From assembly GCA_963825765.1 (NCBI GenBank), contig CAWGUU010000014.1, positions 423,982 through 487,981 of the forward strand: a stretch of 64,000 bases of DNA, read 5' to 3'. A model generated the notes under the pieces. The model was not told the DNA's origin. It searched no databases and was given only the letters and a program-made list of their open reading frames with translations. Of this stretch, positions 31,315 through 39,969 are shown in pieces. The position numbers and the translations under genes are program-made. Position 1 is the first letter of the stretch. The number at the start of each line of letters is the position of its first letter. This DNA comes from CAWGUU01 sp963825765 (GTDB lineage: Bacteria > Actinomycetota > Acidimicrobiia > Acidimicrobiales > AC-14).

Positions 31315-32340
31315 GAGCCCCAGCTCATGATGACCTTGCCCGAGTCGCCCGAGCGGGCAGTGGCAAAGGCGGCCTCGTGGTCGCGGAAATCGAAGCGGTG
31401 GGTGATCGCACGCCGGACGTCGAGCCCCGAGAGGAGCATCACCGTCATCTTGTACCAGGTCTCGTACATCTCCCGGCCGTAGATCCCCCGGATGGTGAGC
31501 ATCTTGAGGACGACCTCGCTCACGTCGATGGGAACGTCGTGGGCCGGCAGCCCCAGCACGGCGATGCCCCCGCCGTGGGCCATCGCCCCGACGGCCGACC
31601 GGAGGGCGTCCGGGTTCCCCGACACCTCGAGGGCCACGTCGTAGCCCTCGACCATGGCCAGGTCTTCGAAGACGTCGTCGAGGCGGGTGACCGCCGGGTC
31701 GACGGCCACCGTGGCCCCCATCTGGAGGGCAAGCTCCCGGCGGAAGGCGTTGGGTTCGCTCACCACGACATGGCGGGCCCCGGCGTGGCGAGCCACGGCG
31801 GTGGCCATGAGCCCAATGGGACCGGCCCCGGTCACCAGCACGTCCTCGCCGAGCACCGGGAACGCCGAGCGCGGTGTGGACCGCGTTGCCCAGCGGGTCG
31901 AAGATCGCCGCCACGTCGAGATCGATCCCGGCCCAGTGGCGCCACACGTTGGTCATGGGCAGCACGACGTACTCGGCGAAGGCGCCGTCGCGCCCCACGC
32001 CCAGACCGACGGCGTGGGCACACAGCTCCCGCCGTCCGGCCATGCAGTGGCGGCACCGCCCGCACACCACGTGCCCCTCGCCCGACACCAGGTCGCCGGC
32101 GGCGAAGCCGGTGACGTTCGACCCGACCTCCTCGATGATCCCCACGAACTCGTGGCCCACGACGAGCGGCGGGTGGACGTTGCGTTCGGCCCAGCCGTCC
32201 CAGGCGTGGATGTGCAGGTCCGTGCCGCAGATCCCGGTCCGCAGGACCCGAATGCGCACGTCGTTGATCCCGAAGCGTGGACGGGGAACATCGCACAGTT
32301 CCAGGCCCGGGCCGGGGCCCGCCTTCACCAGGGCCAGCAT
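31311..32340 (-). pseudogene. tdh: L-threonine 3-dehydrogenase, split by one frameshift
   Basis: The first part (from ATG 32340) encodes the zinc-binding half: RTGICGTDLHIHAWD, VVGHEFVGIIEEVG, the structural-zinc cysteines in GHVVCGRCRHCMAGRRELC, and AAIFDPLGNAVHTAL. The Rossmann half continues in the +1 frame (from about 31860 downward): VLGEDVLVTGAGPIGLMA, ALEVSGNPDALRSAV, IRGIYGREMYETWYKM and SGDSGKVIMSWGS. One extra G around 31865-31866 separates H-T-A-L from [A-F-P]-V-L-G-E-D; omitting it gives a complete TDH of about 342 residues. The enzyme oxidises L-threonine to 2-amino-3-ketobutyrate for Kbl. Either a sequence error or a recent inactivation. GTG 32346 is an alternative start. Confidence 0.85.
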
Positions 32341-32404
32341 GTCCACGATCAGACGGTACGCCCGGGGCCGACGTTACCCAGGTGGTCCCCGCCCGCGACC
32401 TCCC

Positions 32405-33610
32405 TCAACCACCAGGTACCGAGCCGGCGGGCACGAGGCCCGGGGCGGCGAGGGCGGAGATGGCGGTCGCCGTGCGAGTGAAGGAGGCGGCCAGCTGGGT
32501 CTGACGCTCGCGGGCGAGGGCAGGGTCGGCCAGGGCGTCGGCCACGACGAGGATGCGGTAGGTCCGGGGCTCCACCCAGGTCGGGACGTAGGTGACCGAG
32601 ATGGCATGCAGTCGACCGCCCTCGTCGGAGATGGTGACGACGGCGATCACCCCGTCCTGGCTGGCGGCCGGGCAACAGTTCGGCGTCTGGTTGGAGAGGA
32701 AGTTGCCGAGCCCGTACAGCACGTACTTGTCCCCGACCCGCTCGACCGGCTGCACCACGTGCACGTGGTGGCCCACGATCAGATCGATCGCAGGTGACGC
32801 CAGCAGCAGGTGGGCGAGATCCACCTGTTCGGGCGTGGGCGCCGACTGGTACTCGTTGCCCCACTGCAGGCTGACCACGACGAACTGGGCACCGGCCGCA
32901 CGAGCAGCGGCGGCATCGGCCAGGATGCGGTCCGGGTCGATGAGGTTCACCAACCAGGGCCCGTCCGCCGGAAGGGTGAGGCCGTTCAGCCCATAGGCGT
33001 AGGACAGGTACGCCACCGCCACGCCTTCGACGTGGTCGACTTTCGGGCGAGCGGCCTCCTCCGCCGTCCGAGCCGTTCCGGCCCAGCCCAGTCCGGCCGC
33101 CTCGAGGGCGTCGATGGTGTCGACCACGCCCCCGGCCGACTGGTCGAACGCGTGGTTGGAGGCGGTGGAGCACCGGTCGAAGCCGGCATCGGCGGCGGCG
33201 GAGGCCAGCTCCCGGGGCGCGTTGAACGTCGGGTAACCGGACAGGTCGGTGTCGTCGCGAGACAGCGGGGTCTCCTGATGGCAGATGGCCAGGTCGGCGG
33301 CGCTCAGCGTCGGGCGCACCAGATCGAACATGGGCCGGAAGTCGTATGCCAGACCCGATCCGGCGCCGTAGGCCTTGGCCACGGCGGCCACCGGCATGTG
33401 GATGAGCAGGTCGCCGGTGGCGGCGATGGTGAAGGTGCGCACGACCGGCCGAGTAGCCGTCGTCGGCGCGGTCGCGGCTGGTGAGGGATCCCCCGGCGCG
33501 GCCGCCGGTCCGGCCTGGCAGGCAACGAGGACGGCCGCGACCAGCGTCAAGCAGACGGTAGCGGCGCGCCGCACGCGGGACGGGGGTCTACCGGTCGGAC
33601 GCTCCGCCAT
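32405..33610 (-). CDS. CapA-like metallophosphatase lipoprotein
   Basis: The 401-residue protein has a lipoprotein signal (residues 12-36, VCLTLVAAVLVAC, Cys at the lipobox end) and a Thr/Pro linker. The CapA/PGA_cap domain follows: FTIAATGDLLIHMPV, DLAICHQETPLS, GFDRCSTASNHAFDQSAGGVVDTIDALEAAGL, FVVVSLQWGNEYQSAPT and IDLIVGHHVHVVQPVERVGDKYVLYGLGNFLSN. The D, E, N-H and G-H-H-x-H residues form a calcineurin-like metal centre. CapA proteins act in poly-gamma-glutamate or other capsule assembly outside the membrane. Location beside the export operon fits an envelope role. Confidence 0.85.
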   Translation of the reverse strand: MAERPTGRPPSRVRRAATVCLTLVAAVLVACQAGPAAAPGDPSPAATAPTTATRPVVRTFTIAATGDLLIHMPVAAVAKAYGAGSGLAYDFRPMFDLVRPTLSAADLAICHQETPLSRDDTDLSGYPTFNAPRELASAAADAGFDRCSTASNHAFDQSAGGVVDTIDALEAAGLGWAGTARTAEEAARPKVDHVEGVAVAYLSYAYGLNGLTLPADGPWLVNLIDPDRILADAAAARAAGAQFVVVSLQWGNEYQSAPTPEQVDLAHLLLASPAIDLIVGHHVHVVQPVERVGDKYVLYGLGNFLSNQTPNCCPAASQDGVIAVVTISDEGGRLHAISVTYVPTWVEPRTYRILVVADALADPALARERQTQLAASFTRTATAISALAAPGLVPAGSVPGG

Positions 33611-33716
33611 GGCCCCATACTGACCCGTGCCGCGCGGGCCGTGCCTGCGCGAGCGGCGACAGTCGAGGCGCCAGCGGCCGGAGACGTGATCGGAACCCCT
33701 GATAGCGTTGGGCGCA

Positions 33717-34538
33717 ATGGCCGTCGCAGGCATGGACGAGCTCCTACGTTCACGCGAGCTCACCGCGAACCTGGTACGGCGAGACCTGAAGGTCCGCCAT
33801 CGCGGGACGTTCCTGGGCATGTTGTGGTCGCTGACCACGCCGTTGCTCCTGGTCGGCCTCTACTACTTCGTGTTCACGTACCTGTTCAGGGTCAAGACCG
33901 CGCCCGACGCCGTCCGGCCCGACGGGATGCTCGTACCCTTCGCCATCTACTTCTTCGGCGGGCTCGTCCTCTGGAACCTGTTCGCCGGGGCCGTCGGCGG
34001 CTCTGCCGGCAGCGTCATCGGGTCCGGCTACCTCCTGAACAAGGTGTACTTCCCCCGCGCCGTGCTCCCCCTGAGCACGGTGCTCTCGTCGCTCGTCACC
34101 TTCGCCTTCGAGCTGGCGGTGCTGCTCGTGGCCACGCTCGCGTTCGTCGGGCCCCCCAACCTCCAGGTCCTCTGGCTCCCGGTGATCCTGCTCATCGTCG
34201 TCATCTTCGCCTTCGGCCTGTCGTTGTTCCTGTCGGCCCTCACCGTCTTCCTGCGCGATGTCGCCCATTTCATCGGCATCTTCCTGCAGCTCTGGTTCTG
34301 GGGAACGCCCATCATCTACTCGATGAGCTTCGTGCAGACGAACAGTCCGGGCCTGGTCCGCGTGCTCGAGCTGAACCCGATGACGGGTCTGGTGATCTCG
34401 TTCCGCAACGTCCTCATGCTGAACCGGCCCCCCGACTTCAAGCTGCTGGCGTACGACGCCGTCGTCGCCCTCCTGGCCCTGGTCGTCGGGGCCAAGCTGT
34501 TCAACCGCTGGCAGAAGCTGTTCTCGGAGATCGTGTAG
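33717..34538 (+). CDS. Wzm/TagG-type polysaccharide ABC exporter permease
   Basis: The 273-residue permease starts LLRSRELTANLVRRDLKVRHRGTFLGMLWSLTTPLLLVGLYYFVF, the amphipathic coupling helix R-R-D-L-K-x-R-x-R-x-T-x-L-G followed by the first of six transmembrane segments. The end (LNPMTGLVISFRNVLML and later) is typical of O-antigen/teichoic-acid ABC-2 exporters. Starts at ATG 33717 or 33732 are possible. It works with the Wzt-type ATPase downstream to flip an undecaprenyl-linked polysaccharide across the plasma membrane. Confidence 0.88.
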   Translation: MAVAGMDELLRSRELTANLVRRDLKVRHRGTFLGMLWSLTTPLLLVGLYYFVFTYLFRVKTAPDAVRPDGMLVPFAIYFFGGLVLWNLFAGAVGGSAGSVIGSGYLLNKVYFPRAVLPLSTVLSSLVTFAFELAVLLVATLAFVGPPNLQVLWLPVILLIVVIFAFGLSLFLSALTVFLRDVAHFIGIFLQLWFWGTPIIYSMSFVQTNSPGLVRVLELNPMTGLVISFRNVLMLNRPPDFKLLAYDAVVALLALVVGAKLFNRWQKLFSEIV

Positions 34539-34564
34539 TGCCGACCCGGATGGGCGCCAACCCG

Positions 34565-34603
34565 GATGAGCACGGGCCCAGATGAGCACGGGCCCAGATG
34601 AGC
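34565..34603 (+). repeat. 16-bp tandem repeat upstream of the Wzt-type gene
   Basis: GATGAGCACGGGCCCA occurs twice in tandem (34565-34580, 34581-34596), followed by a partial third unit. Each unit carries an ATGAGC that resembles the true start ATGAGT at 34611. The repeat fills the gap between the two transporter genes. Confidence 0.6.
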
Positions 34604-34610
34604 GATCCAA

Positions 34611-35825
34611 ATGAGTGAAATCGCCATCCGTTGCGACGACGTGTGGAAGAGCTACCGCATCTACCACCAGCGGGCCCACACCCTCAAGGAACGCATCGTG
34701 TCCCGCGCCCACCGCTACGAGGACTTCTGGGCACTGAAGGGCATCGACCTGGAGGTGCCCACCGGCACCACCCTCGGGATCATCGGCCCCAACGGGTCCG
34801 GCAAGTCGACCCTGGTGAAGACGATGGCCAAGATCTTCAACCCCAACAAGGGCAAGCTGACCGTCAACGGCAGCATCTCGCCGCTGCTCGAGCTCGGCAC
34901 CGGGTTCCACCCCGAGCTGACCGGCAAGGAGAACGTCTTCCTGGCCAGCTCGGTGATGGGGCAGACCAAGCGCGACGTCGAGCGCCGGTACGACTCGATC
35001 GTCGACTTCGCCGGCATCGAGCCGTTCATGGACATCCCGGTGAAGAACTACTCGAGCGGCATGTACGCCAGGCTGGCCTTCGCCGTCGCCATCAGCGTGG
35101 AGCCCGACATCCTCCTCGTCGACGAGGTCCTCTCGGTGGGGGACGAGAGCTTCCAGCTGCGGTGCTGGGAACGGATCACAGAGCTCCGGACCGAGGGCAG
35201 GACCATCGTCCTGGTGTCACACAGCCTGCCCACCGTGCACACGCTGTGCTCCGAGGCGATCTGGATGGAGGACGGAGCGGTGAAGGAGGCCGGGCCGGCC
35301 AAGGAGGTCGTCGGCTCCTACCTGGCCGACGTCCACTCCGGCATCGCCGAACACGCCATGGAGACAACGGGCGGGCGCCACGGTACCGGGGAGGCGGAGA
35401 TCACCAAGGTGGCCTTCCTCGACGGTGTGGGGGAGGAGGCGTCCTCGTTCTACACGGGCGACCCCTTCACCATCCGCCTCGACTACCGCATCCACAAGCT
35501 CGACACGCCGCTGGTGTGCGGTATCGCCGTCTACCGGGCCGACAACCAGACCTACATGTTCGGCCAGAACTCGGCGCAGGCGCAGGTCGAGCTGCTGAGG
35601 TCCGGCCAGGGCACCGTCGAGCTGATGGTGCCGTCCCTGCCCCTGTTGAAGGGCAGCTACCTGGTGACCCTGGCCCTCCACGACTCCACCATCACCCGGG
35701 TGTTCGACTTCATCGACCGCAAACACTCGTTCGGCGTCCGGGACCACCCCGACCTCCCGGTCGAGGGCGGCATGTTCCACGTTCCCGCCCACTGGAAGGC
35801 GTGGGCGTCCACCGTCACCGTCTGA
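34611..35825 (+). CDS. Wzt-type polysaccharide ABC exporter ATPase with carbohydrate-binding C-terminus
   Basis: The 404-residue protein has Walker A GPNGSGKST (residues 59-67), a Q/E-loop region GTGFHPELTGKENVFLASSVMG, signature NYSSGMYARLAFAVA, Walker B ILLVDEVLSVGDE and switch His SHSLPTV. Residues about 250-404 form a beta-sandwich like the Wzt C-terminal glycan-binding domain (PFTIRLDYRIHKLDTPLVCGIAVYRADN, FGVRDHPDLPVEGGMF). Such domains recognise a modified chain end before export, which fits the methyltransferases encoded just downstream. Confidence 0.88.
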   Translation: MSEIAIRCDDVWKSYRIYHQRAHTLKERIVSRAHRYEDFWALKGIDLEVPTGTTLGIIGPNGSGKSTLVKTMAKIFNPNKGKLTVNGSISPLLELGTGFHPELTGKENVFLASSVMGQTKRDVERRYDSIVDFAGIEPFMDIPVKNYSSGMYARLAFAVAISVEPDILLVDEVLSVGDESFQLRCWERITELRTEGRTIVLVSHSLPTVHTLCSEAIWMEDGAVKEAGPAKEVVGSYLADVHSGIAEHAMETTGGRHGTGEAEITKVAFLDGVGEEASSFYTGDPFTIRLDYRIHKLDTPLVCGIAVYRADNQTYMFGQNSAQAQVELLRSGQGTVELMVPSLPLLKGSYLVTLALHDSTITRVFDFIDRKHSFGVRDHPDLPVEGGMFHVPAHWKAWASTVTV

Positions 35826-35843
35826 TGCCCTCCATCTCCGCCC

Positions 35844-36263
35844 ATGCGTAGGGGCTCCGACGTGAACGTGATGATGACGCGGGTCGAGACGGCCCTGGCC
35901 CGCGCCGCGCGGGCCCGCCGACGGGTCAACGGGACGAGCGGCGCGGACGCGGACACGGCCAAGGGGCCGATCTACGTGTTCCCCGAGGGCGACGACGAGC
36001 TGGGGATCGCCCTGCTGCGGGGACCTGCCGACATCAAGGTCGAGCTCCCGTCGGGGTCCGACCGGCTGGTGATCGGACCGGCCGTCAGGTTCGCCAAGCG
36101 CCTGGTGCGGCGGGGCCTGCGCTGGTACGTGGCGCCGATCATGGAGCAGCAGACCCGCTTCAACCACAGCCTGCTCGACATGCTGGAGCGGCTGCGGCTC
36201 GAGAACGAGAAGCTGCGGTGCGAGCTCGAGTCCCAGATCCACGAGGGTCAGGACGACGGGTGA
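35844..36263 (+). CDS. small coiled-coil protein of glycan clusters
   Basis: The 139-residue protein is not catalytic in appearance. Residues 85-105 read RFAKRLVRRGLRWYVAPIMEQQTRFNHSLLDMLERL, and the following 30 residues form a coiled coil (LRLENEKLRCELESQI). An R-W-Y-V-x-P-x-x-x-x-Q-x-x-F-N motif ahead of a coiled coil also occurs at the ends of actinobacterial glycan-cluster proteins, where it may organise glycosyltransferases at the membrane; that role is inference. It lies between the exporter and the GT2-GT4 fusion and overlaps the latter's GTG by four bases. Confidence 0.65.
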   Translation: MRRGSDVNVMMTRVETALARAARARRRVNGTSGADADTAKGPIYVFPEGDDELGIALLRGPADIKVELPSGSDRLVIGPAVRFAKRLVRRGLRWYVAPIMEQQTRFNHSLLDMLERLRLENEKLRCELESQIHEGQDDG

Positions 36264-38101
36264 GCGAGCCGGAGTCGCCGCGGCGGCCGGTGGCAGTCGT
36301 CATCCTCACCTGGAACGCTCTCGCATTCACCCGGCGGTGCCTGTCCGCCCTCCAGGAGCGCACCGACCACCCCGCCTGGCGGCTGATCGTCGTCGACAAC
36401 GGCAGCACCGACGGCACCGTCGAGTGGCTCCGCGAGCAGGACTGGCTGACCCTGTTCGAGAACGCCACCAACCTGGGCTTCACCAAGGGCTGCAACATCG
36501 GGATCGCCGCCAGCACACCCGACGAGGACGTCGTCCTCATGAACAACGACGTGGACGTCGTCGACACGGCGTGGCTGACGAAGCTGCAGGACACCGCCTA
36601 CGCCGACGAGACGACGGGCGTGGTCGGGTCCCGCCTGGTCCACCAGGACGGCACCGTCCTGCACCTGGGTGCCTACATGCAACCGGTGACGATCATGGGC
36701 CAGCAGGTCGGCGGCTACGAGATCGACGTCAACCAGTGCACGCGGGACCGCCAGGTGGAGACCGTCGTCTTCGCCCAGGCCTACCTGCGCCGCAACTGCC
36801 TCGATCGGGTCGGCACCCTGGACGAGGACCTGTTCGCCTACTTCGAGGACAGCGACTACTGCCTGCGGGCCATCCGCGCCGGGTTCGGCGTGGTCGTCGC
36901 CGGCGGGGTCACGTCCGTGCACCACCAGAGCGCCAGCACGCGGGCCAACAACGTCGACTTCTGGACCGTCTACGAGAAGTCGCGCCGCACCTTCACCCGC
37001 AAGTGGGCCCAGTGGCTCGAGCACGACCGCTACGAGGGCCAGGCGGTCTGGCACTCGGTGATGCACGAGCCCATGGGCTACGCCATCCAGTCCCGCCACC
37101 TCATGACCGCCCTGCACTTCAAGAACATCAGGCTGTCGTTCCGCGACGCCTACGGGAACGTGGAGGGCCCCACCGGCGACCTGCTCATCGACGACATCGC
37201 CAAGCGCCAGGTCCCGTCCGGCGCGCCCCAGGTGGCGTTCTGCCAGGCCGACGCCTTCGGCCGGGTGACCGGCACGGCGGCCAGGGTGGGCTGGTCGATG
37301 CTCGAGGTCACCGGCCTGCCCCAGACCTGGGTGGACGGGTGCAACTCGATGGACGAGGTCTGGGTGCCGTCGGCGTTCAACGTGGACACGTTCCGCACCA
37401 GCGGCGTGCGGGTGCCGATCCGGATCATGCCCCTCGGCGTCGACATCGACTACTTCCACCCGGGGATCACCGGCTACCGGCCGTCCACCCGCTTCACCTT
37501 CCTCTCGGTGTTCGAGTGGGGCGAACGCAAGGCGCCCGAGGTGCTGCTGCGGGCCTTCGCCGAGGAGTTCAAGGACACCGAGGACGTGCTGCTGCTCCTG
37601 TCGGTGGCCAACCGCGACCCGCACGTCGACATCCAGCGGCAGATCGACGACCTCGCGCTGGAGACCTCCGCCCCGATCGTGGTCATGCCCAACGCCAGGA
37701 TCACAGGGCCCCAGATGGGCTCGTTGTACCGGTCGGCCGACTGCTTCGTGCTTCCCAGCCGGGGCGAAGGCTGGGGGATGCCGGTGCTGGAGGCGATGGC
37801 GTGCGGCCTTCCCACGATCGCCACCCGCTGGAGCGGTCCCGCCGACTTCCTCCACGAGGGCGTCGGGTACCCGCTGGAACCCGCTCGCCTGGTGCGGGCC
37901 GAAGCCCGCTGCCCGTACTACGCCGGCTTCGAGTGGGCCGATCCCGACGTCGACCAGCTGCGGTCGCTGATGCGGACGGTGTTCGAGAACCAGGACGCGG
38001 CCCGGGCCAAGGGCCTCGCCGCGGCGGCCGAGGTGGCGTCCCGCTGGACGTGGGAGCACGCCGCCGAGAAGGTGCGCCGCCGCCTGCTCGAGCTGCAATG
38101 A
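36260..38101 (+). CDS. bifunctional GT2-GT4 glycosyltransferase
   Basis: The 613-residue protein carries two catalytic domains. Residues 1-about 270 are GT2: VVILTWNALAFTRRCLSALQ, DNGSTDGTVEWL, MNNDVDVV as D-x-D, and DEDLFAYFEDSDYCLRAIRAG as E-D/D-Y-C-L-R. Residues about 320-613 are a GT4 C-terminal lobe and linker: IMPLGVDIDYFHPG, FLSVFEWGERKAPEVLLRAF and VLPSRGEGWGMPVLEAMACGLPTIA with E-x7-E. GTG 36260 overlaps the previous stop. Two linked transferases would add consecutive sugars to one chain without release. Donors unknown. Confidence 0.85.
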   Translation: MSEPESPRRPVAVVILTWNALAFTRRCLSALQERTDHPAWRLIVVDNGSTDGTVEWLREQDWLTLFENATNLGFTKGCNIGIAASTPDEDVVLMNNDVDVVDTAWLTKLQDTAYADETTGVVGSRLVHQDGTVLHLGAYMQPVTIMGQQVGGYEIDVNQCTRDRQVETVVFAQAYLRRNCLDRVGTLDEDLFAYFEDSDYCLRAIRAGFGVVVAGGVTSVHHQSASTRANNVDFWTVYEKSRRTFTRKWAQWLEHDRYEGQAVWHSVMHEPMGYAIQSRHLMTALHFKNIRLSFRDAYGNVEGPTGDLLIDDIAKRQVPSGAPQVAFCQADAFGRVTGTAARVGWSMLEVTGLPQTWVDGCNSMDEVWVPSAFNVDTFRTSGVRVPIRIMPLGVDIDYFHPGITGYRPSTRFTFLSVFEWGERKAPEVLLRAFAEEFKDTEDVLLLLSVANRDPHVDIQRQIDDLALETSAPIVVMPNARITGPQMGSLYRSADCFVLPSRGEGWGMPVLEAMACGLPTIATRWSGPADFLHEGVGYPLEPARLVRAEARCPYYAGFEWADPDVDQLRSLMRTVFENQDAARAKGLAAAAEVASRWTWEHAAEKVRRRLLELQ

Positions 38102-39012
38102 CCGACGGGCCGGCCCGCCCGGCCTGCCCGGCCTGCGGCGACCTGGGCATCGGTCCGAGTCGGGCCGTCCCCGACCACGAGTACGGCATCGCCTACCTGG
38201 CCACCTACGTGGAGTGCGGCGGCTGCGGGTCGCTGCGGCAGGACCCGATGCCGTCGGGTGCGGACCTGGCCGCGTTCTACCCGCCCGACTACCACGCCCG
38301 GACCGGCCAGGGTCTGCTCGGACGGCTGCGCCACCAGGCCCGCTTCCGTCGCCTGGCCCCGCTCGTCGGGGCCGGACCCGTCCTCGACTACGGCTGCGGC
38401 AACGGCGACTTCCTGCGCTACGTCGCCCGCCGCCGTCCGGGGCCGGAGTACTACGGGTTCGAGATCGGTGAGAAACGGGAGGTGACGGTGCTCGACGGGG
38501 GCGCGGTCACCGTGGTCAGGGGCGACATCGACGACGTGTGCTCGATCGTGCCGCCGTGCCACCTGATCACGATGAACCACGTCGTCGAACATCTGCCCGA
38601 CCCGCTGGCGGTGATGGCCGAGCTGGCCGCCAAGCTGGCCCCGGGCGGGGTGCTGGAAGGTCAGACGCCGGCGGCGGGGTCGCTCGAGCACCGGGTCTTC
38701 AAGGGGGCATGGAGCGGCTACCACGCCCCCCGCCACACCGTCGTGTTCTCCGCCGCCGGGCTGGCCGTCCTCCTGGCCAAGGCCGGGCTGGTCGATGTCG
38801 AGGTCGAACGGGCCTTCAACCCCGCCAGCATCGCCGTGAGCGTGGCGTCGGTGCCGCAGCGCGGTCGGGCCGGCCACATCCGCCGGAGCGGCCCGTCGTG
38901 GCTAGCATTCGTGGCGATGGCCACCGCTCTCGCGCCCATCGACCTGCTGTCGGACTCGCCCGCGATCGTCGACTTCACGGCCCGCCGCCCGGCGGGCATG
39001 GGCGCCGTCTAG
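38098..39012 (+). CDS. SAM-dependent methyltransferase with N-terminal zinc ribbon
   Basis: The 304-residue protein starts with a Cys4 ribbon (CPACG...VECGGCGSLRQDPMP), followed by a class I methyltransferase core: VLDYGCGNGDFLRYVARR as SAM motif I, then ITMNHVVEHLPDPLAVMAELAAKLAPGG. This zinc ribbon plus methyltransferase layout is common in sugar methyltransferases of exopolysaccharide and deoxysugar clusters. It overlaps the GT2-GT4 gene by four bases (ATGA). The likely substrate is a nucleotide sugar or glycan terminus. The desaturase starts immediately after its stop. Confidence 0.8.
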   Translation: MTDGPARPACPACGDLGIGPSRAVPDHEYGIAYLATYVECGGCGSLRQDPMPSGADLAAFYPPDYHARTGQGLLGRLRHQARFRRLAPLVGAGPVLDYGCGNGDFLRYVARRRPGPEYYGFEIGEKREVTVLDGGAVTVVRGDIDDVCSIVPPCHLITMNHVVEHLPDPLAVMAELAAKLAPGGVLEGQTPAAGSLEHRVFKGAWSGYHAPRHTVVFSAAGLAVLLAKAGLVDVEVERAFNPASIAVSVASVPQRGRAGHIRRSGPSWLAFVAMATALAPIDLLSDSPAIVDFTARRPAGMGAV

Positions 39013-39969
39013 ATGACCAGCCCTACGGATCGGCGCCGGTCCGAGCGCCGCAGCGACGCAGTGTCGTGGACGGTCACCGTCGCCCATGTCGCCCTCGTCT
39101 TCGCCGCCGTGCCCCTGGCCGCGGTGCTGGGGCCGTCGCCTGCCGTGATCCTGCTGTGGCTGTGGTTCGGCGTCACCATGAACAGCCTGCTCAACCTCAT
39201 GCACGAGTGCGCCCACCGCCTCGCCTTCAGGCGGCGGGCGTCGAACGACCTGCTCGGCCGGTGGGTGCTCGGCCCGGCCTCGATGGCCGATTTCGACGCC
39301 TACCGCCAGCGCCACTGGGCCCACCACAAGAACCTCGGACTCGACACCGACACCAAGGACGCCTACCTGGTGGAGCTCGCCGGCTCCGGCATGCTGCGGT
39401 TGCTGCTCAGGTGCCTCTCCCTGCGCGAGGCGACCCGCAAGCTGGCCCACCAGGGACTGGCCCCGGCCGGCGACGAGCAGCCCGTGGCCCGGGGCGCGGC
39501 GCTGGCCCGCACCGCCATCGTGCAGGTCCTGCTGGCCGGGACGGTGCTGGCGGTGGCGGCCGCCGCCCACGACGGCACCGCCGCCATCCTGGCGGCCGCC
39601 GCCGTCGCCTACGGGTTCGTCTACCTCTACGGCCTGGCCTCGCTCACCGTCTTCGCCGCCACCCTGCGGGCCGTCGCCGAGCACCACGCCGGCGACGACG
39701 ACGCCCTCGACGAGGGCAGGGCAGCCCTGCGCAACTTCCGCTCGGGCCCGGCCAGCCGCCTCGTGTTCGGTTCCTACGGCTTCTCCGACCACGCCACCCA
39801 CCATCGCCGGCCCTCTGTCCCCCACTACCGGCTGCCCGAGGTCACCGCCGCCCTCGCCGCCGAGGAGCCCGCCCTGCTCCCCGCCACCGGCTACGTGGCC
39901 ACGCTGCGCCGCCTGCGCAGGGAGCACGCGGGGATGGTGCCGATCGCAGACCTGGCTCCGGGGCGGTGA
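39013..39969 (+). CDS. fatty acid desaturase-like membrane di-iron enzyme
   Basis: The 318-residue membrane protein has the three histidine boxes of the desaturase/hydroxylase superfamily: HECAH near residue 63, HWAHH near residue 100, and HATHH near residue 262, interspersed with hydrophobic segments. Together they would bind a di-iron centre at the cytosolic face and desaturate or hydroxylate an acyl chain with O2. It is embedded, with no gap, between two methyltransferases of the export operon, so its substrate may be a lipid carrier or an acyl group on the exported glycolipid (inference). Confidence 0.8.
   Translation: MTSPTDRRRSERRSDAVSWTVTVAHVALVFAAVPLAAVLGPSPAVILLWLWFGVTMNSLLNLMHECAHRLAFRRRASNDLLGRWVLGPASMADFDAYRQRHWAHHKNLGLDTDTKDAYLVELAGSGMLRLLLRCLSLREATRKLAHQGLAPAGDEQPVARGAALARTAIVQVLLAGTVLAVAAAAHDGTAAILAAAAVAYGFVYLYGLASLTVFAATLRAVAEHHAGDDDALDEGRAALRNFRSGPASRLVFGSYGFSDHATHHRRPSVPHYRLPEVTAALAAEEPALLPATGYVATLRRLRREHAGMVPIADLAPGR

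Noticed and set aside
30103..32346. A single 747-codon frame joining the Tdh N-terminus to Kbl
   Set aside because: The middle is low-complexity Arg/Gly/Pro text while the true Tdh C-terminus reads in another frame; it is the frameshift plus chance openness, not a natural fusion.
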